64,000 bases of DNA from Mycobacterium sp. IS-1590 (GCF_001500025.1 NZ_LQIW01000012.1:372001-436000); one strand, 5' to 3'; numbered from the stretch's first letter, positions 48,236 to 59,152 are shown. Numbers and translations are program-made. The notes: generated by a model not told the origin, from the letters alone.

Positions 48236-50425
48236 ATGACGAAAGCCGGAATCGAGGTTCGCGACAGCGACGCCGAACCACCGTCGACCAGCATCCGAAC
48301 GCTGCGGTCGGACTCCGGTGACTCGGCGCCCGAAGCCCCTCCCGCGGCAACCTCGCCCGCCGTCGAGAACGCGCTGCCCGAAGATCGTTATCTGAACCGG
48401 GAGCTGAGTTGGCTCGACTTCAACTCCCGGGTGTTGGCATTGGCCGCCGACACATCGCTGCCGCTGCTGGAGCGGGCGAAGTTCCTTGCGATCTTCGCGT
48501 CGAATCTCGATGAGTTCTACATGGTCCGGGTCGCCGGGCTGAAACGTCGCGACGAGATGGGGCTGTCGGTGCGCTCCGCCGACGGGCTCTCACCCCGCGA
48601 ACAGTTGCGTCGCATCAACGAGCGGACGCAGCACCTCGCCAACCGGCACGCCCACGTCTTCCTCGATTCGGTGCGCCCCGCGCTGGCCGACGAAGGCATC
48701 GTCATCGTCACGTGGGCCGAACTCGACGAGGCCGAACGCGCGCGGTTGTCCACCTACTTCCACGAGCAGGTGTTCCCGGTACTGACGCCGCTCGCCGTGG
48801 ACCCGGCCCACCCGTTCCCCTTCGTCAGTGGCCTGAGCCTGAATCTGGCGATCACCGTCAAACATCCCGACGACGGTGGGCAGCACTTCGCGCGAGTCAA
48901 AGTGCCCGACAACGTGGAACGGTTCGTCGAACTGGCCGCCCGCGAAAGCGATGCCAAGATCGTTCGCTTCCTGCCGATGGAGGAATTGATCGCGGCGTTC
49001 CTTCATGTTCTGTTTCCCGGGTTGGAGATCGTCGAGCACCACGCGTTCCGCATCACGCGCAACGCCGATTTCGAGGTCGAAGAGGACCGCGACGAAGACC
49101 TGCTGCAAGCGCTCGAGCGGGAACTGGCACGGCGTCGATTCGGTTCGCCGGTCCGGCTGGAAGTCTCCGACGACATGACCGAGAGCATGCTCGAGTTGCT
49201 GCTGCGCGAACTCGACGTCGCACCGGGTGACGTCATCGAGGTGCCCGGCCTGCTCGACCTGTCCTCGCTGTGGCAGATCTACGATCTCGATCGCCCTGCC
49301 CTGAAAGACCGCCCGTTCGTACCGGCCACCCCGCCGGCGTTCGGCGAACGGGAGACACCCAAGAGCATCTTCTCGACGCTGCGCGACGGCGACGTGCTGG
49401 TGCACCACCCGTATGACTCCTTCTCCACCACCGTGCAGCGGTTCATCGAGCAGGCCGCGGCGGACCCGAACGTCCTGGCGATCAAGCAGACCCTGTACCG
49501 CACCTCGGGTGACTCTCCAATCGTCAACGCGCTCATCGACGCTGCCGCAGCGGGTAAGCAGGTCGTCGCACTCGTCGAGATCAAGGCCCGGTTCGACGAG
49601 CAGGCCAACATCAAGTGGGCACGCGCACTCGAGCGCGCGGGTGTGCACGTCGTGTACGGGCTCATCGGACTCAAGACTCACTGCAAGACGTGTTTGGTGG
49701 TGCGCCGGGAGGGCTCGCTGATCCGGCGCTACTGCCACATCGGCACCGGCAACTACAACCCCAAAACCGCGCGGCTGTATGAGGACATCGGGCTGCTGAC
49801 CGCGGCGCCCGACATCGGCGCCGATCTCACCGACCTGTTCAATTCGCTGACGGGCTACTCGCGTAAGGACTCCTACCGCAACCTTCTGGTGGCCCCCCAG
49901 GGAGTCCGGAGGGGCATCATCGAACGCATCGAACGCGAGATCGTCGCCACCCGCGACGGCGCCGACGGGCGGATCAGGCTGAAAGCCAACGCGTTGGTGG
50001 ACGAGCAGGTCATCGATGCGCTGTACCGCGCGTCGCAGGCCGGTGTGCGGGTCGAGGTGGTCGTCCGGGGTATCTGCGCGCTACGCCCCCATGCCCCTGG
50101 GTATTCGGACAACATCGTCGTCCGCTCGATCCTGGGCCGGTTCCTCGAGCACTCACGGATCATCCACTTCCGTGCCATCGACGAATCCTGGATCGGCAGC
50201 GCCGACATGATGCACCGAAATCTCGATCGGCGCGTCGAAGTGATGGCCGAGGTCAAGGATCCGCGGCTGAAGGCGCAACTGCACGACATCTTCGAATCGG
50301 CGATGAACCCTTCGACCCGGTGTTGGGAGTTGGGCGTCGACGGCAAGTGGACGGCGTCGCCGCAGGAAGGCCACACGGTCCGCGACCATCAGGTCTCGTT
50401 GATGGAGCGTCACCGGCAACCATGA
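48236..50425 (+). CDS. ppk1: Polyphosphate kinase 1
   Basis: Makes long-chain polyphosphate from ATP reversibly. The 729-residue protein has the N-terminal domain ([16 protein letters not shown]) and head domain. The two phospholipase-D-like C-terminal domains include [15 protein letters not shown] and [19 protein letters not shown], where His501 is the expected autophosphorylated residue. The first ~50 residues are a low-complexity extension. It lies between fbiD and mutT1, as in M. tuberculosis; polyphosphate links to the stringent and SigE responses. Confidence 0.97.
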   Translation: MTKAGIEVRDSDAEPPSTSIRTLRSDSGDSAPEAPPAATSPAVENALPEDRYLNRELSWLDFNSRVLALAADTSLPLLERAKFLAIFASNLDEFYMVRVAGLKRRDEMGLSVRSADGLSPREQLRRINERTQHLANRHAHVFLDSVRPALADEGIVIVTWAELDEAERARLSTYFHEQVFPVLTPLAVDPAHPFPFVSGLSLNLAITVKHPDDGGQHFARVKVPDNVERFVELAARESDAKIVRFLPMEELIAAFLHVLFPGLEIVEHHAFRITRNADFEVEEDRDEDLLQALERELARRRFGSPVRLEVSDDMTESMLELLLRELDVAPGDVIEVPGLLDLSSLWQIYDLDRPALKDRPFVPATPPAFGERETPKSIFSTLRDGDVLVHHPYDSFSTTVQRFIEQAAADPNVLAIKQTLYRTSGDSPIVNALIDAAAAGKQVVALVEIKARFDEQANIKWARALERAGVHVVYGLIGLKTHCKTCLVVRREGSLIRRYCHIGTGNYNPKTARLYEDIGLLTAAPDIGADLTDLFNSLTGYSRKDSYRNLLVAPQGVRRGIIERIEREIVATRDGADGRIRLKANALVDEQVIDALYRASQAGVRVEVVVRGICALRPHAPGYSDNIVVRSILGRFLEHSRIIHFRAIDESWIGSADMMHRNLDRRVEVMAEVKDPRLKAQLHDIFESAMNPSTRCWELGVDGKWTASPQEGHTVRDHQVSLMERHRQP

Positions 50426-50503
50426 CGGACTTCCTCGCCGCCAGGGATATTCACAATCATCGTCGTGGGCCGCGCACGCCCCGAATGATCTGCAGGAGTT
50501 GAG

Positions 50504-51427
50504 GTGCCGAAGCGGACATCCGAGACCGGCTCCGATACGGAGACGATCCTGGCCGCCGGGGCGGTTTTGTGGCGGCCCAACGGCGAACCCGATGCGCCTG
50601 AGGTCGCGCTGATCCACCGCCCTCGTTACGACGACTGGTCGCTGCCGAAGGGCAAAGTGGACCCCGGGGAGACCGAACCCGTGACCGCCGTCCGCGAGGT
50701 GTGCGAAGAGACCGGATACACGGCGCATCTCGGCCGACGACTCAGTTCGGTGAGCTACCCCGTCGACGGCGGCAAGAAGAAGGTGCGGTACTGGGCGGCG
50801 CGCGTGGTCCGCGGCGAGTTCCATCCGAACGACGAGGTCGACGAACTCAAGTGGCTACCCGTCCGGGCCGCGATCAAGCAGCTGGATTATCCGCACGACC
50901 GAAAGGTGCTGCGCCGCTTCGCGAAGTACCCGGCCGACACCAAGACGGTGCTGATCGTCCGCCACGCCACCGCGGGTAGCAAGTCCCGGTTCAAGGGCGA
51001 TGACCGCAAACGGCCCTTGGACAAGAATGGCCGTGCGCAGGCGGAGTCACTGGCCGGGGTGTTGCTCGCCTTCGGCGCCGACCAGCTGTTCGCGGCGGAC
51101 AGGGTGCGATGTGTGTCGACATTGGAGCCACTGGCAGAAGAACTCGGGGCGACGATCCGCAGCGACGAGCTGCTGACCGAGGAGGCTTACGCCGAAAACC
51201 GCAAAGCGGCCCGGCAGCGCTTCCTCGAGATCGCCTCCACCCCTGGTACGCCGGTGATCTGCACTCAGGGCAAGGTGATTCCGGACCTCATCGAATGGTG
51301 GTGCGAGCGCGACGGCGTGCGGCCCGACAAGTCGCGCAACCGCAAGGGCAGCACGTGGGTGATGTCGCTTCACAACGGTCGGTTGATTGCGGCAGACCAC
51401 ATGGGCAGCCCACTGGCCGTGAAGTGA
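50504..51427 (+). CDS. mutT1: Nudix hydrolase with histidine-phosphatase domain MutT1
   Basis: Sanitises oxidised nucleotides such as 8-oxo-GTP/dGTP. The 307-residue protein fuses a Nudix domain (box at about 50-72, [11 protein letters not shown]...REVCEETGY) to a C-terminal histidine-phosphatase domain ([10 protein letters not shown] with RH at 153-154). This fusion is a mycobacterial feature; the second domain completes stepwise dephosphorylation. The start is GTG at 50504, with CAGGAG upstream. It ends before a strong hairpin shared with hupB. Confidence 0.95.
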   Translation: MPKRTSETGSDTETILAAGAVLWRPNGEPDAPEVALIHRPRYDDWSLPKGKVDPGETEPVTAVREVCEETGYTAHLGRRLSSVSYPVDGGKKKVRYWAARVVRGEFHPNDEVDELKWLPVRAAIKQLDYPHDRKVLRRFAKYPADTKTVLIVRHATAGSKSRFKGDDRKRPLDKNGRAQAESLAGVLLAFGADQLFAADRVRCVSTLEPLAEELGATIRSDELLTEEAYAENRKAARQRFLEIASTPGTPVICTQGKVIPDLIEWWCERDGVRPDKSRNRKGSTWVMSLHNGRLIAADHMGSPLAVK

Positions 51428-51507
51428 CGCCCACGCGTTGAATGCAAATTCCGGCGGACTCCCGCCCGGAAAGATTGAGCCGTAGATGTTTTGGTGGGCC
51501 TGAAACG

Positions 51508-51546
51508 CGAACACGCCGTGGGTCGCGCAGACCCACGGCGTGTTCG
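51508..51546. terminator. Strong hairpin between mutT1 and hupB
   Basis: A perfect 17-bp stem (left arm 51508-51524, CGAACACGCCGTGGGTC; right arm 51530-51546) with a 5-base loop GCGCA lies between the convergent mutT1 and hupB stops. It has no adjacent T run on either strand. It is best read as a bidirectional terminator of the mycobacterial type. Confidence 0.75.
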
Positions 51547-51553
51547 GTCAGAA

Positions 51554-52036
51554 CTACTTGCGGCCGCGCTTGGTCGCGGCCTTCTTGGCCGGCGACTTCT
51601 TGGCGGCGGTCTTCTTGGCTGCCGTCCGCTTGGTCGCGGCCTTCTTGGCCGGAGCCTTCTTCGCGGCACTCTTCTTGGCCGGCGCCTTCTTGGCCGCCTT
51701 GCGGGCACTTCCCGCAGTCACGCCTCTCTTCACTGCTGGTCCTTCCGCCGGGAGGCGCTGCGCCCCAGAGACAACGGCTTTGAACTGAGCGCCGGGCCGG
51801 AAAGCCGGCACGGAGGTGGGCTTCACCCGGACGGTCTCGCCGGTGCGCGGATTACGCGCGACGCGCGCTGCGCGGCGGCGCTGTTCGAAAACGCCGAAGC
51901 CGGTAATGGTGACGCTGTCACCCTTGTGCACCGCGCGCACGATGGTGTCAACGACATTCTCCACCGCAGCGGTGGCCGACCGACGATCCGAGCCCATTTT
52001 CTCCGTGAGTACGTCGATGAGCTCTGCTTTGTTCAT
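51554..52036 (-). CDS. hupB: Histone-like HU protein with Lys/Ala tail
   Basis: Nucleoid protein. The 160-residue product has a complete HU domain (about 1-90; [34 protein letters not shown]) and a eukaryote-H1-like tail of repeats of the type PAKKAATKR. The tail is shorter than in M. tuberculosis HupB (about 214 residues in total). The ATG at 52036 follows CCGGAGG. It is transcribed towards mutT1. Confidence 0.96.
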   Translation of the reverse strand: MNKAELIDVLTEKMGSDRRSATAAVENVVDTIVRAVHKGDSVTITGFGVFEQRRRAARVARNPRTGETVRVKPTSVPAFRPGAQFKAVVSGAQRLPAEGPAVKRGVTAGSARKAAKKAPAKKSAAKKAPAKKAATKRTAAKKTAAKKSPAKKAATKRGRK

Positions 52037-52083
52037 GCATAACCTCCGGAAACCAGTGGTCCTCTTTGGACCGACTAGAGGAC

Positions 52084-52113
52084 ACGGTAAACCCATTCCC
52101 CATTGATTTCCAA
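52084..52113 (-). promoter_or_regulatory. Possible hupB promoter
   Basis: Minus strand: TTGGAA (52113-52108), an 18-base spacer, then TACCGT (52089-52084), which fits the mycobacterial -10 form TAnnnT. The start would be near 52077, about 40 nt before the hupB start codon. The call rests on hexamer similarity only. Confidence 0.35.
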
Positions 52114-52199
52114 GAGCCACGCGCAGTTTCAGGCGAAGCCAGCGAACTTTCTTGCCCCCCTTGACCTCCAGAGGGCACCCGGAGAACCGGGTTCACAGA

Positions 52200-52218
52200 C
52201 GGTGATTTCGGCTCACCG
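52200..52218 (-). terminator. Possible leuD terminator hairpin
   Basis: CGGTGA (52200-52205) and TCACCG (52213-52218) form a 6-bp stem with a 7-base loop, 8 nt after the leuD stop and before hupB. No T run follows. It is a weak candidate. Confidence 0.35.
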
Positions 52219-52225
52219 GGCGCCG

Positions 52226-52822
52226 TTATCCGGCCGGCAGAGTCCGCGGTTTCCAGTCCGGCCTACGCGCTTCATAAGCCGCGATCTCATCGCATTTACG
52301 CAGCGTAAGGCCTATATCGTCGAGTCCCTCAAGCAGTCGCCAAGCCGTATAGTCGTCAATTCTGAACGGCACCATAACCGTTCCGGCGGTGATGGTTCGA
52401 TCTTGAAGATTCACACTGATTTCCAGACCTGGCTGCTGCTCGATGAGCTTCCATAAAATTTCCACATCATCTTGCGGAATTTCGGCCGCCAGAAGCCCGG
52501 CCTTACCCGCATTGCCCCGAAAGATGTCGGCGAAGCGGGACGAGATGACGACCCGGAAGCCGTAATCCATAAGCGCCCACACGGCATGTTCGCGTGACGA
52601 CCCGGTACCGAAATCGGGGCCGGCGACCAAAACCGAGCCTTTGTCGAACGGGGGCAGGTTCAATACGAAAGACGGGTCGTTGCGCCAAGCCGCGAACAAA
52701 CCGTCCTCGAAACCCGTTCGTGTAACTCGCTTCAGGTAGACCGCCGGGATGATCTGATCGGTGTCCACATTCGACCGACGCAGTGGTACGCCGATGCCGG
52801 TGTGGGTGTGGAAAGCCTGCAT
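52226..52822 (-). CDS. leuD: 3-isopropylmalate dehydratase small subunit
   Basis: Swivelling subunit of isopropylmalate isomerase, second step of leucine synthesis. The 198-residue protein has [15 protein letters not shown] and the signature [17 protein letters not shown]. The ATG at 52822 starts [20 protein letters not shown]. It follows leuC by 14 nt and forms the enzyme with it. The open frame extends upstream as a shadow of leuC only. Confidence 0.97.
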   Translation of the reverse strand: MQAFHTHTGIGVPLRRSNVDTDQIIPAVYLKRVTRTGFEDGLFAAWRNDPSFVLNLPPFDKGSVLVAGPDFGTGSSREHAVWALMDYGFRVVISSRFADIFRGNAGKAGLLAAEIPQDDVEILWKLIEQQPGLEISVNLQDRTITAGTVMVPFRIDDYTAWRLLEGLDDIGLTLRKCDEIAAYEARRPDWKPRTLPAG

Positions 52823-52836
52823 GCCCTCTGCTCCTA

Positions 52837-54297
52837 TCAGTCGGTCAGGTCTGCCGGCGAGGACAAAGTGCCGCGCACTGCGGTGGCCGCCGCGACCGCG
52901 GGAGACACCAGATGCGTGCGACCGCCCTTGCCCTGCCTGCCCTCGAAATTCCGGTTGGACGTCGATGCGCATCGCTGACCCGGTGACAGCTGGTCGGGAT
53001 TCATCCCCAGGCACATCGAACAACCGGCCTGACGCCACTCCGCCCCAGCGGCGGTGAAGATCTCGCCGAGCCCTTCGGATTCGGCCTGCAGCCGCACACG
53101 CATCGACCCGGGCACGATCAGCATGCGCACGCCGTCGGCGACCTTGCGTCCGCGCAGCACCTCCGCGGTCACCCGCAGGTCCTCGATGCGACCGTTGGTG
53201 CACGATCCGACGAAGACGGTGTCGACCGCGATATCACGCATCGCAGTACCGGGCCGAAGATCCATGTAGGCCAACGCCTTTTCGGCCGCTTGACGTTGCC
53301 CCTCGTCGAACATCAGCTCCGGGTCGGGCACCGAATCGGACAGCGGCACCCCTTGACCCGGGTTGGTACCCCAGGTGACAAACGGGCTCAGGGTCGAGGC
53401 GTCGATGTAGACCTCGGTGTCGAATTCGGCGCCCTCGTCGGTACGAAGGCTGCGCCAGGCGGCGACCGCCTCGTCCCACTGTTCGCCCTGCGGCGCGTGC
53501 GCACGTCCGCGCAGAAATTCGAACGTGGTGTCGTCCGGTGCCACCATGCCGGCCCGCGCCCCGGCCTCGATGCTCATGTTGCAGATCGTCATCCGGCCTT
53601 CCATCGACAGCGATTCGATGGCGCTGCCGCGGTATTCGATGACGTGGCCCTGCCCTCCGCCGGTGCCGATCTTGGCGATCACGGCGAGAATGATGTCTTT
53701 GGCGCTCACTCCGTCGGGAAGCTCCCCGTCCACGTTGACCGCCATGGTCTTGAACGGCCGCAGCGGCAGAGTCTGGGTGGCGAGTACGTGCTCGACTTCC
53801 GACGTGCCGATCCCCATCGCCAGTGCGCCGAAGGCACCGTGCGTCGAGGTATGGCTGTCGCCACACACCACCGTCATACCGGGCTGCGTCAATCCCAGCT
53901 GCGGTCCGATGATGTGCACGATGCCCTGTTCGGCGTCGCCCATCGGATGAAGCCGGATCCCGAACTCCTCACAGTTGCGGCGAAGCGTCTCCACTTGTGT
54001 GCGCGATACGGGGTCGGCGATCGGCTTGTCGATATCGACCGTGGGCACGTTGTGGTCCTCGGTGGCGATGGTCAGATCCGGCCTGCGCACCGGACGCCCC
54101 GCCAACCGCAGCCCGTCGAACGCCTGGGGGCTGGTCACCTCGTGCACGAGGTGGAGGTCGATGTAGATCAGATCGGGCTCGCGCGCGGCGCCCTCGCCGC
54201 CGCCTTCGACGACGACGTGGTCGGCCCACACCTTTTCGGCCAACGTGCGCGGTGTGTCACCACGTCCTTGTACAGCAGTGGAACCCTCGACGGACAT
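52837..54297 (-). CDS. leuC: 3-isopropylmalate dehydratase large subunit
   Basis: Aconitase-family [4Fe-4S] subunit of isopropylmalate isomerase. The 486-residue protein has [32 protein letters not shown] (cluster Cys) and [12 protein letters not shown] (two further cluster Cys), then [12 protein letters not shown]. It is about 13 residues longer at the N-terminus than M. tuberculosis LeuC. The ATG at 54297 has no clear Shine-Dalgarno site, so the message may have a very short leader. It is divergent from an IclR regulator, which is the likely controller. Confidence 0.96.
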   Translation of the reverse strand: MSVEGSTAVQGRGDTPRTLAEKVWADHVVVEGGGEGAAREPDLIYIDLHLVHEVTSPQAFDGLRLAGRPVRRPDLTIATEDHNVPTVDIDKPIADPVSRTQVETLRRNCEEFGIRLHPMGDAEQGIVHIIGPQLGLTQPGMTVVCGDSHTSTHGAFGALAMGIGTSEVEHVLATQTLPLRPFKTMAVNVDGELPDGVSAKDIILAVIAKIGTGGGQGHVIEYRGSAIESLSMEGRMTICNMSIEAGARAGMVAPDDTTFEFLRGRAHAPQGEQWDEAVAAWRSLRTDEGAEFDTEVYIDASTLSPFVTWGTNPGQGVPLSDSVPDPELMFDEGQRQAAEKALAYMDLRPGTAMRDIAVDTVFVGSCTNGRIEDLRVTAEVLRGRKVADGVRMLIVPGSMRVRLQAESEGLGEIFTAAGAEWRQAGCSMCLGMNPDQLSPGQRCASTSNRNFEGRQGKGGRTHLVSPAVAAATAVRGTLSSPADLTD

Positions 54298-54298
54298 C

Positions 54299-54341
54299 TT
54301 GACTATCTCACAATCTGGGACGTTAATATCTCCTTGTGAGA
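54299..54341. promoter_or_regulatory. leuC/iclR divergent control region with inverted repeat
   Basis: Within 38 intergenic bases lies TCTCACAA (54306-54313) and its exact reverse complement TTGTGAGA (54334-54341), 20 bases apart. The second half overlaps the iclR GTG start. On the plus strand TTGACT (54299-54304) and TAATAT (54324-54329) could be -35 and -10, placing transcription start at or beside the GTG (leaderless message). The palindrome thus sits where a repressor would block both genes. IclR binding is inferred. Confidence 0.5.
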
Positions 54342-55037
54342 CAGGATAGCGGCATCGGCGTACTGGACAAAGCCGTGGGAGTGCTGCACGCGGTCGCCGA
54401 TTCGCCTTGCGGACTGGCCGAACTGTGCGAGCGCACGGGATTGCCGCGCGCCACGGCGCACCGCCTTGCCGCAGGCCTGGAGGCCCACCGGTTGTTGGCG
54501 CGCAACGGCGACGGGCGGTGGCGGCTCGGTCCCGGCCTGACCGAGCTGGCCGGACAGGTCAACGATCCGCTCGTGGCCGCGGGCGCGGTCGTGCTGCCCC
54601 GGTTACGCGAGATCACCGGCGAGAGCGTTCAGCTCTACCGCCGCGAAGGCACCTCGCGGATCTGCGTGGCGGCGCTGGAACCGCCTGCCGGGCTGCGGGA
54701 TACCGTGCCGGTCGGCAGCACGCTGCCGATGACCGCGGGCTCCGGCGCCAAGGTTCTGCTGGCCTACGCCGATGCCGCCACCCAGCAGGCTGTACTGCCG
54801 AACGCGAAATTCACCGATCGCACACTCGCCGAGGTGCGCAAGCGCGGCTGGGCGCAGAGCGCCGCCGAACGCGAACAGGGCGTGGCGAGTGTCTCGGCTC
54901 CGGTGCGTGACGGACGCGGCGTGGTGATCGCCGCAGTGTCGGTGTCCGGGCCGATCGACCGGATGGGCCGGCGGCCGGGTGCGCGGTGGGCCGCCGATCT
55001 GGTGGCCGCTGCCGACGCGCTGACCCGCCGCCTGTGA
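54336..55037 (+). CDS. IclR-family transcriptional regulator of leucine genes
   Basis: A 233-residue IclR-type regulator (Rv2989-like). It has an N-terminal winged helix ([31 protein letters not shown]) and a C-terminal ligand-binding domain ([46 protein letters not shown]). Divergence from leuCD and the intervening palindrome suggest it controls leuCD and itself. The start is GTG at 54336 and probably leaderless. The ligand is unknown. Confidence 0.92.
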   Translation: MRQDSGIGVLDKAVGVLHAVADSPCGLAELCERTGLPRATAHRLAAGLEAHRLLARNGDGRWRLGPGLTELAGQVNDPLVAAGAVVLPRLREITGESVQLYRREGTSRICVAALEPPAGLRDTVPVGSTLPMTAGSGAKVLLAYADAATQQAVLPNAKFTDRTLAEVRKRGWAQSAAEREQGVASVSAPVRDGRGVVIAAVSVSGPIDRMGRRPGARWAADLVAAADALTRRL

Positions 55038-55068
55038 GAGTGACGCAGTTCGCAGAACGCGAAATCTG

Positions 55069-55141
55069 TACCCCCGATGGGATTCGAACCCACGCTACCG
55101 CCGTGAGAGGGCGGCGTCCTAGGCCGCTAGACGACGGGGGC
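55069..55141 (-). tRNA. tRNA-Glu (CTC)
   Basis: The 73-base minus-strand sequence folds as a cloverleaf: acceptor GCCCCCG with CGGGGGT, anticodon stem CCGCC/GGCGG with loop CTCTCAC giving anticodon CTC, and T arm containing GGTTCGAATCC. The CCA end is not encoded. It lies downstream of tRNA-Gln and gltX on the same strand. Confidence 0.96.
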
Positions 55142-55203
55142 TAGAACTGGTTTCCGGATCGCCAGCATATCTCAGTGAGATTTGTCGGCCTAATCACGGT
55201 CAT

Positions 55204-55278
55204 TGGCTGGGGTACCAGGACTCGAACCTAGAATGGCTGAACCAGAATCAGCTGTGTTGCCAATTACACCATACCCCA
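55204..55278 (-). tRNA. tRNA-Gln (CTG) with encoded CCA
   Basis: The minus-strand sequence runs from TGGGGTA to TACCCCA with discriminator G and an encoded CCA end (55206-55204). The anticodon stem GCTGA/TCAGC encloses loop TTCTGGT, giving anticodon CTG; the T arm holds GGTTCGAGTCC. It lies between gltX and tRNA-Glu. Mycobacteria form Gln-tRNA by charging it with Glu via GltX and amidating it with GatCAB, so the gene order is functionally apt. Confidence 0.96.
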
Positions 55279-55396
55279 AAGGTTTCCCGTAACCGCAGGT
55301 CACAGGCCCTTTCCGGTCCCCTTGCGCGGCGGGCGGGACCCGTCGCGCGTAGTACCGGACCGACGTGCAGACTACCAAAGATTCTCGGCCGCTTTT

Positions 55397-56872
55397 TCAC
55401 GCCTCGGCTTGCGCCGCCGCGTGCTCGCGCCCGGAGCGCAGTCGGGCCAGACTGCGTTCACGTCCCAGCAGGTCAAGCGATTCGAACAGCGGCGGGCTGA
55501 CCGATGCGCCCGTGGCGGCGACGCGGATGGGGCCGAACGCCTTGCGCGGCTTGAGCCCGAGGCCGTCGAGCAGCGCCTCTTTCAGGGCCGCCTCGATCGC
55601 CGGCGTGGTCCAGTCCCCGACGTTGTCCAGGGCGTCCAGCGCAGCGTCGAGCACCGGAACCGCCCCGGGCTTCAGTTCCTTGGCCGCCGACTTCTCGTCG
55701 AGGGTGAAGTCCGCGTCGCTGAGGAACCGCAACAGGTCCCACGCGTCGGCGAGCACCACGATGCGGGTCTGCACGAGCGCGGCGGCTTCGGCGAATCGGT
55801 CGTCGTCGAGACCGGTGTCGTGACCGTGCTCGGCGAAGTACGCACTCAGGCGGGCGGTGAACTCCTGTTCGCTCAGCATGCGGATGTGTTCGGCGTTCAG
55901 CGCGTCGGCCTTCTTCTGGTCGAATCGTGCCGGATTGGAGTTGACGTCGGCGACGTCGAAGGCCGCCACCATCTCGTCGAGGCTGAAAATGTCGCGGTCC
56001 TCGGCGATTCCCCACCCCAGCAGGGCCAGATAGTTCAGCAGGCCTTCCGGGATGAACCCCCGCTCGCGATGCAAGAACAGGTTCGACTGGGGATCGCGCT
56101 TGGACAGCTTCTTGTTGCCATCCCCCAGAACGCTTGGCAGATGGGCGAACTCGGGGATCCGGTCGGCCACACCGATCCGCATCAGCGCCTGGTACAGCGC
56201 GATCTGACGCGGGGTCGACGACAGCAGGTCCTCACCGCGCAGGACGTGGCTGATCTTCATGGCCGCGTCGTCGACCGGATTGACCAACGTGTACAACGGC
56301 TCCCCGTTGCCGCGGGTCAACGCGAAATCGGGTACCGATCCGGCCGGGAAGGTGGTTTCTCCGCGCACGAGATCGCGCCAGCCGATGTCCTCGTCGGGCA
56401 TCTTCAACCGCACCACGGCGCGACGACCCTGGGCACGGAACTCTTCCCGCTGCTCCTCGGTCAGATCGCGGTCGAAGTTGTCGTAGCCCAACTTCGGATT
56501 GCGCCCGGCAGCCAGATGACGCGCTTCGACTTCCTCAGGCGTGGAGAACGACTCGTATGCGTCACCGGCCTCGAGGAGTCGGGCGATCACGTCGCGGTAG
56601 AGGTCGAGTCGCTCCGACTGGCGGTACGGCCCGTAGGGACCACCGACTTCGGGGCCTTCGTCCCAGTCGAGTCCGAGCCATCGCAGCGCATCCAGTATGG
56701 CGCGGTAACTCTCCTCGGAGTCGCGTGCCGAGTCGGTGTCCTCGATACGGAACACGAAGGTGCCGCCGGTGTGGCGGGCGTACGCCCAGTTGAACAGCGC
56801 GGTGCGGATCAGGCCGACGTGCGGCGTACCCGTGGGCGACGGACAGAACCGCACCCGGACATCACTTGTCAT
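55397..56872 (-). CDS. gltX: Glutamyl-tRNA synthetase
   Basis: Charges tRNA-Glu, and non-discriminatingly tRNA-Gln, with glutamate. The 491-residue class I synthetase has the HIGH-type motif [22 protein letters not shown], and the KMSKS-type loop [12 protein letters not shown], with a C-terminal helical anticodon domain. ATG at 56872 overlaps the FAH-family stop as ATGA. The upstream part of the open frame is a shadow of the FAH gene. Confidence 0.97.
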   Translation of the reverse strand: MTSDVRVRFCPSPTGTPHVGLIRTALFNWAYARHTGGTFVFRIEDTDSARDSEESYRAILDALRWLGLDWDEGPEVGGPYGPYRQSERLDLYRDVIARLLEAGDAYESFSTPEEVEARHLAAGRNPKLGYDNFDRDLTEEQREEFRAQGRRAVVRLKMPDEDIGWRDLVRGETTFPAGSVPDFALTRGNGEPLYTLVNPVDDAAMKISHVLRGEDLLSSTPRQIALYQALMRIGVADRIPEFAHLPSVLGDGNKKLSKRDPQSNLFLHRERGFIPEGLLNYLALLGWGIAEDRDIFSLDEMVAAFDVADVNSNPARFDQKKADALNAEHIRMLSEQEFTARLSAYFAEHGHDTGLDDDRFAEAAALVQTRIVVLADAWDLLRFLSDADFTLDEKSAAKELKPGAVPVLDAALDALDNVGDWTTPAIEAALKEALLDGLGLKPRKAFGPIRVAATGASVSPPLFESLDLLGRERSLARLRSGREHAAAQAEA

Positions 56873-57681
56873 CGCTTCCCTTTGCGCACAACAGGATTCG
56901 TCAACGTTCCGATACCTCCGACGGTGATGCTGACGGTGTCGGAGTCCTCGATCGGGCCGACGCCCTCCGGCGTCCCGGTCAGGATCAGATCGCCCGGCAG
57001 CAACGTCATCACCCGGGATATCCATTCCACGATCGCGCCGACGTCGTGGATCATCATCGACGTCCTGCTGTTCTGCTTGACGACGCCGTTGACCTCCGTG
57101 CGGATCTCCAGGTCGGAGGGATCGACGTCGGTGACGATCCACGGCCCGACGGGGCAGAACGTGTCATGCCCCTTCGCGCGGGTCCATTGGCCGTCCTTCT
57201 GCTGCTGATCGCGGGCCGATACATCGTTGGCAATCGTGTAACCGAGGATGTTCTCCGCCGCGCGGGCGGCAGGCACGTCTTTGCACGGCCTGCCGATGAC
57301 CGCGGCGAGCTCACCCTCGAAATGGACGGGATCGGCGTCGGCAGGCAACTGGATCGGCACGTTCGGACCGATGATCGACGTGTTGGGTTTCATGAAGATG
57401 ATCGGGTCATCGAAAGTGGGGGGTTCCGAACGGTCCCCGGCACGTGCGGCCATTTCGGCGATGTGGGCGGCGTAGTTTTTGCCCACACACACCACCTTGG
57501 TGGCAAGGATCGGGGCGAGCAGGCGCACGTCGGCCAGCGGCCATTGCCTGCCTGTGAACTGCGGATTGCCGAAGGGGTGCTCGGCAATCTCCCTCGCGAT
57601 CGCCTGAGCGGGATCGTCGGGTGGACCCTCGACGCTGACGAAGGCGACACCGTCGGGGCTGGCGATTCGGCCAAGGCGCAT
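56869..57681 (-). CDS. Fumarylacetoacetate hydrolase-family protein (Rv2993c-like)
   Basis: A 270-residue FAH-fold enzyme. It has an N-terminal DUF2437-type domain ([11 protein letters not shown]) and the catalytic core with [13 protein letters not shown], the metal-binding [24 protein letters not shown] and [11 protein letters not shown]. Relatives hydrolyse or decarboxylate 2-oxo acids such as acylpyruvates or hydroxyhexadiene dioates; the substrate here is unknown. It is coupled to gltX by a 4-nt overlap. Confidence 0.9.
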   Translation of the reverse strand: MRLGRIASPDGVAFVSVEGPPDDPAQAIAREIAEHPFGNPQFTGRQWPLADVRLLAPILATKVVCVGKNYAAHIAEMAARAGDRSEPPTFDDPIIFMKPNTSIIGPNVPIQLPADADPVHFEGELAAVIGRPCKDVPAARAAENILGYTIANDVSARDQQQKDGQWTRAKGHDTFCPVGPWIVTDVDPSDLEIRTEVNGVVKQNSRTSMMIHDVGAIVEWISRVMTLLPGDLILTGTPEGVGPIEDSDTVSITVGGIGTLTNPVVRKGKR

Positions 57682-57797
57682 GGCGTTCAGCCTAGTAGCC
57701 GGGCCGGTGGCGGCCGCCGACCGCTCCCACGCCAGCCTTGTCTCGACATATGAGATGCAGATTCAGCATCGTGAGATCGCTGTGCCACGATGGACCG

Positions 57798-59003
57798 ATG
57801 TCGGCCGAGACACTCACCACCGCCCGGCGGTGGTCGTTGCTGTGTATCGCGCTGGGAGCGACGACGAGCGCCAACGTCTTCATCAACGGCGCGGCGTTTC
57901 TCATCCCGACACTGCACAGCGAGCGTGGCCTCGATCTCGCGGCGGCCGGCCTGCTCTCCGCGATGCCGAGCTTCGGGCTGGTCATCACGTTGATCGCGTG
58001 GGGTTATGTGGTCGACCGCTATGGCGAGCGCATTGTGCTGACGGTCGGCTCGGTGCTGATATCCGCGGCGGCGTTCGCCGCTGCCTTCTCCGAATCCCTG
58101 GTCGCGGTAGGCGCTTTTCTGTTTCTCGGCGGCATGGCGGCCGCCAGCAGCAATTCGGCCAGCGGTCGGTTGGTGGTCGGCTGGTTCCCGGTCGAGCAAC
58201 GCGGCCTGGCCATGGGGATCCGGCAGACGGCCACCCCGTTGGGAGTCGGGTTGGGAGCGTTGGTGATTCCGCGGTTGGCCGAAAGCCACGGTGTGACCAC
58301 TGCATTGCTGTTTCCTGCGGCGGTGTGCGCGGTGTCGGCGCTGGTGTGCTTGGTCGCGGTGATCGACCCGCCACGACCGCCGCGTTCCGAGGCGCCGATC
58401 GAACATCTCACGAACCCGTATCGGGGCTCTTCGGTGCTGTGGCGTATTCACGCCTTTTCGGTCTTGCTGGTCGTGCCGCAGGCCGTGGTGTGGACTTTCA
58501 CGCTGGCGTGGTTGATGTCCGAGCGCGGCTGGTCGGCCGGCTCGGCAGGCCTCGTCGTCATGGCGGCCCAATTGCTCGGAGCAGGCGGACGTATCACGGC
58601 GGGGCTCTGGTCGGATCGGTTGGGTCAACGACTTCGCCCGATCCGCGCCATCGCCGCCACCGCGGCGCTCACCATGGGAGCACTCGCGCTGTCGGACTGG
58701 CTGAACTCTCCGGTCGCGGTGGCGGCGATGGTGGCCGCCTCGGTGATCACGGTGTCCGACAACGGTTTGGCGTTCACCGCCATCGCCGAGATCGCCGGGC
58801 CGTTCTGGAGCGGCCGCGCCCTGGGCACCCAGAACACCAGCCAGCATCTCGCGTCGGCCGTCGCCGCACCGGTGTTCGGCGGGTTGATCGGGGTTGCCGG
58901 CTATCCGGCCGCATTCGCGGTCTGCGCACTGTTTCCGCTGGCGGCGATCCCGGTTGTGCCAGCAGATTCTTCAGGTGCGCCGAAACCGGTGCCGGGACTG
59001 TGA
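57798..59003 (+). CDS. MFS transporter (Rv2994-like)
   Basis: A 401-residue integral membrane protein with about twelve hydrophobic segments and the MFS loop signature GYVVDRYGERIV between helices 2 and 3, repeated in the second half as GLWSDRLGQRLR. Family resemblance is to the nitrate/nitrite and sugar-acid porter-like MFS; the substrate cannot be told. I chose ATG at 57798 (MSAETLTTARRW); an in-frame ATG at 57738 would add a 20-residue extension with no membrane character. Its stop codon forms part of a short tandem repeat. Confidence 0.88.
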   Translation: MSAETLTTARRWSLLCIALGATTSANVFINGAAFLIPTLHSERGLDLAAAGLLSAMPSFGLVITLIAWGYVVDRYGERIVLTVGSVLISAAAFAAAFSESLVAVGAFLFLGGMAAASSNSASGRLVVGWFPVEQRGLAMGIRQTATPLGVGLGALVIPRLAESHGVTTALLFPAAVCAVSALVCLVAVIDPPRPPRSEAPIEHLTNPYRGSSVLWRIHAFSVLLVVPQAVVWTFTLAWLMSERGWSAGSAGLVVMAAQLLGAGGRITAGLWSDRLGQRLRPIRAIAATAALTMGALALSDWLNSPVAVAAMVAASVITVSDNGLAFTAIAEIAGPFWSGRALGTQNTSQHLASAVAAPVFGGLIGVAGYPAAFAVCALFPLAAIPVVPADSSGAPKPVPGL

Positions 59004-59054
59004 TTTCGGCAAGGTGATTTCTCATTGTGATTTCTTCATTGCGATTTCCGCGCG
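59000..59054 (+). repeat. 13-14 bp tandem repeat at the MFS stop codon
   Basis: Four units starting at 59000, 59014, 59027 and 59041 share the core G(T/C)GATTTC, with period 14, 13, 14. Units read GTGATTTCGGCAAG, GTGATTTCTCATT, GTGATTTCTTCATT and GCGATTTCCGCG. The first contains the TGA stop of the MFS gene. Confidence 0.7.
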
Positions 59055-59125
59055 GATGTTCACGCAGCGTCATCGGTCTCCGCCGGAACCACTTCCGTCA
59101 TTGTCCGCCTATGAGCGAATAAGTC

Positions 59126-59152
59126 GCTGACAGCGAATTATTCGCTGTCAGC
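59126..59152. terminator. Perfect 12-bp hairpin between MFS gene and leuB
   Basis: GCTGACAGCGAA (59126-59137), loop TTA, and TTCGCTGTCAGC (59141-59152) form an uninterrupted 12-bp stem. It sits between two convergent genes and could end transcription from either side; no long T run follows. Confidence 0.65.

Noticed and set aside
52823..53203. Upstream extension of leuD
   Set aside because: It overlaps leuC in another frame and is not conserved; the LeuD start MQAFHTHTG is at 52822.
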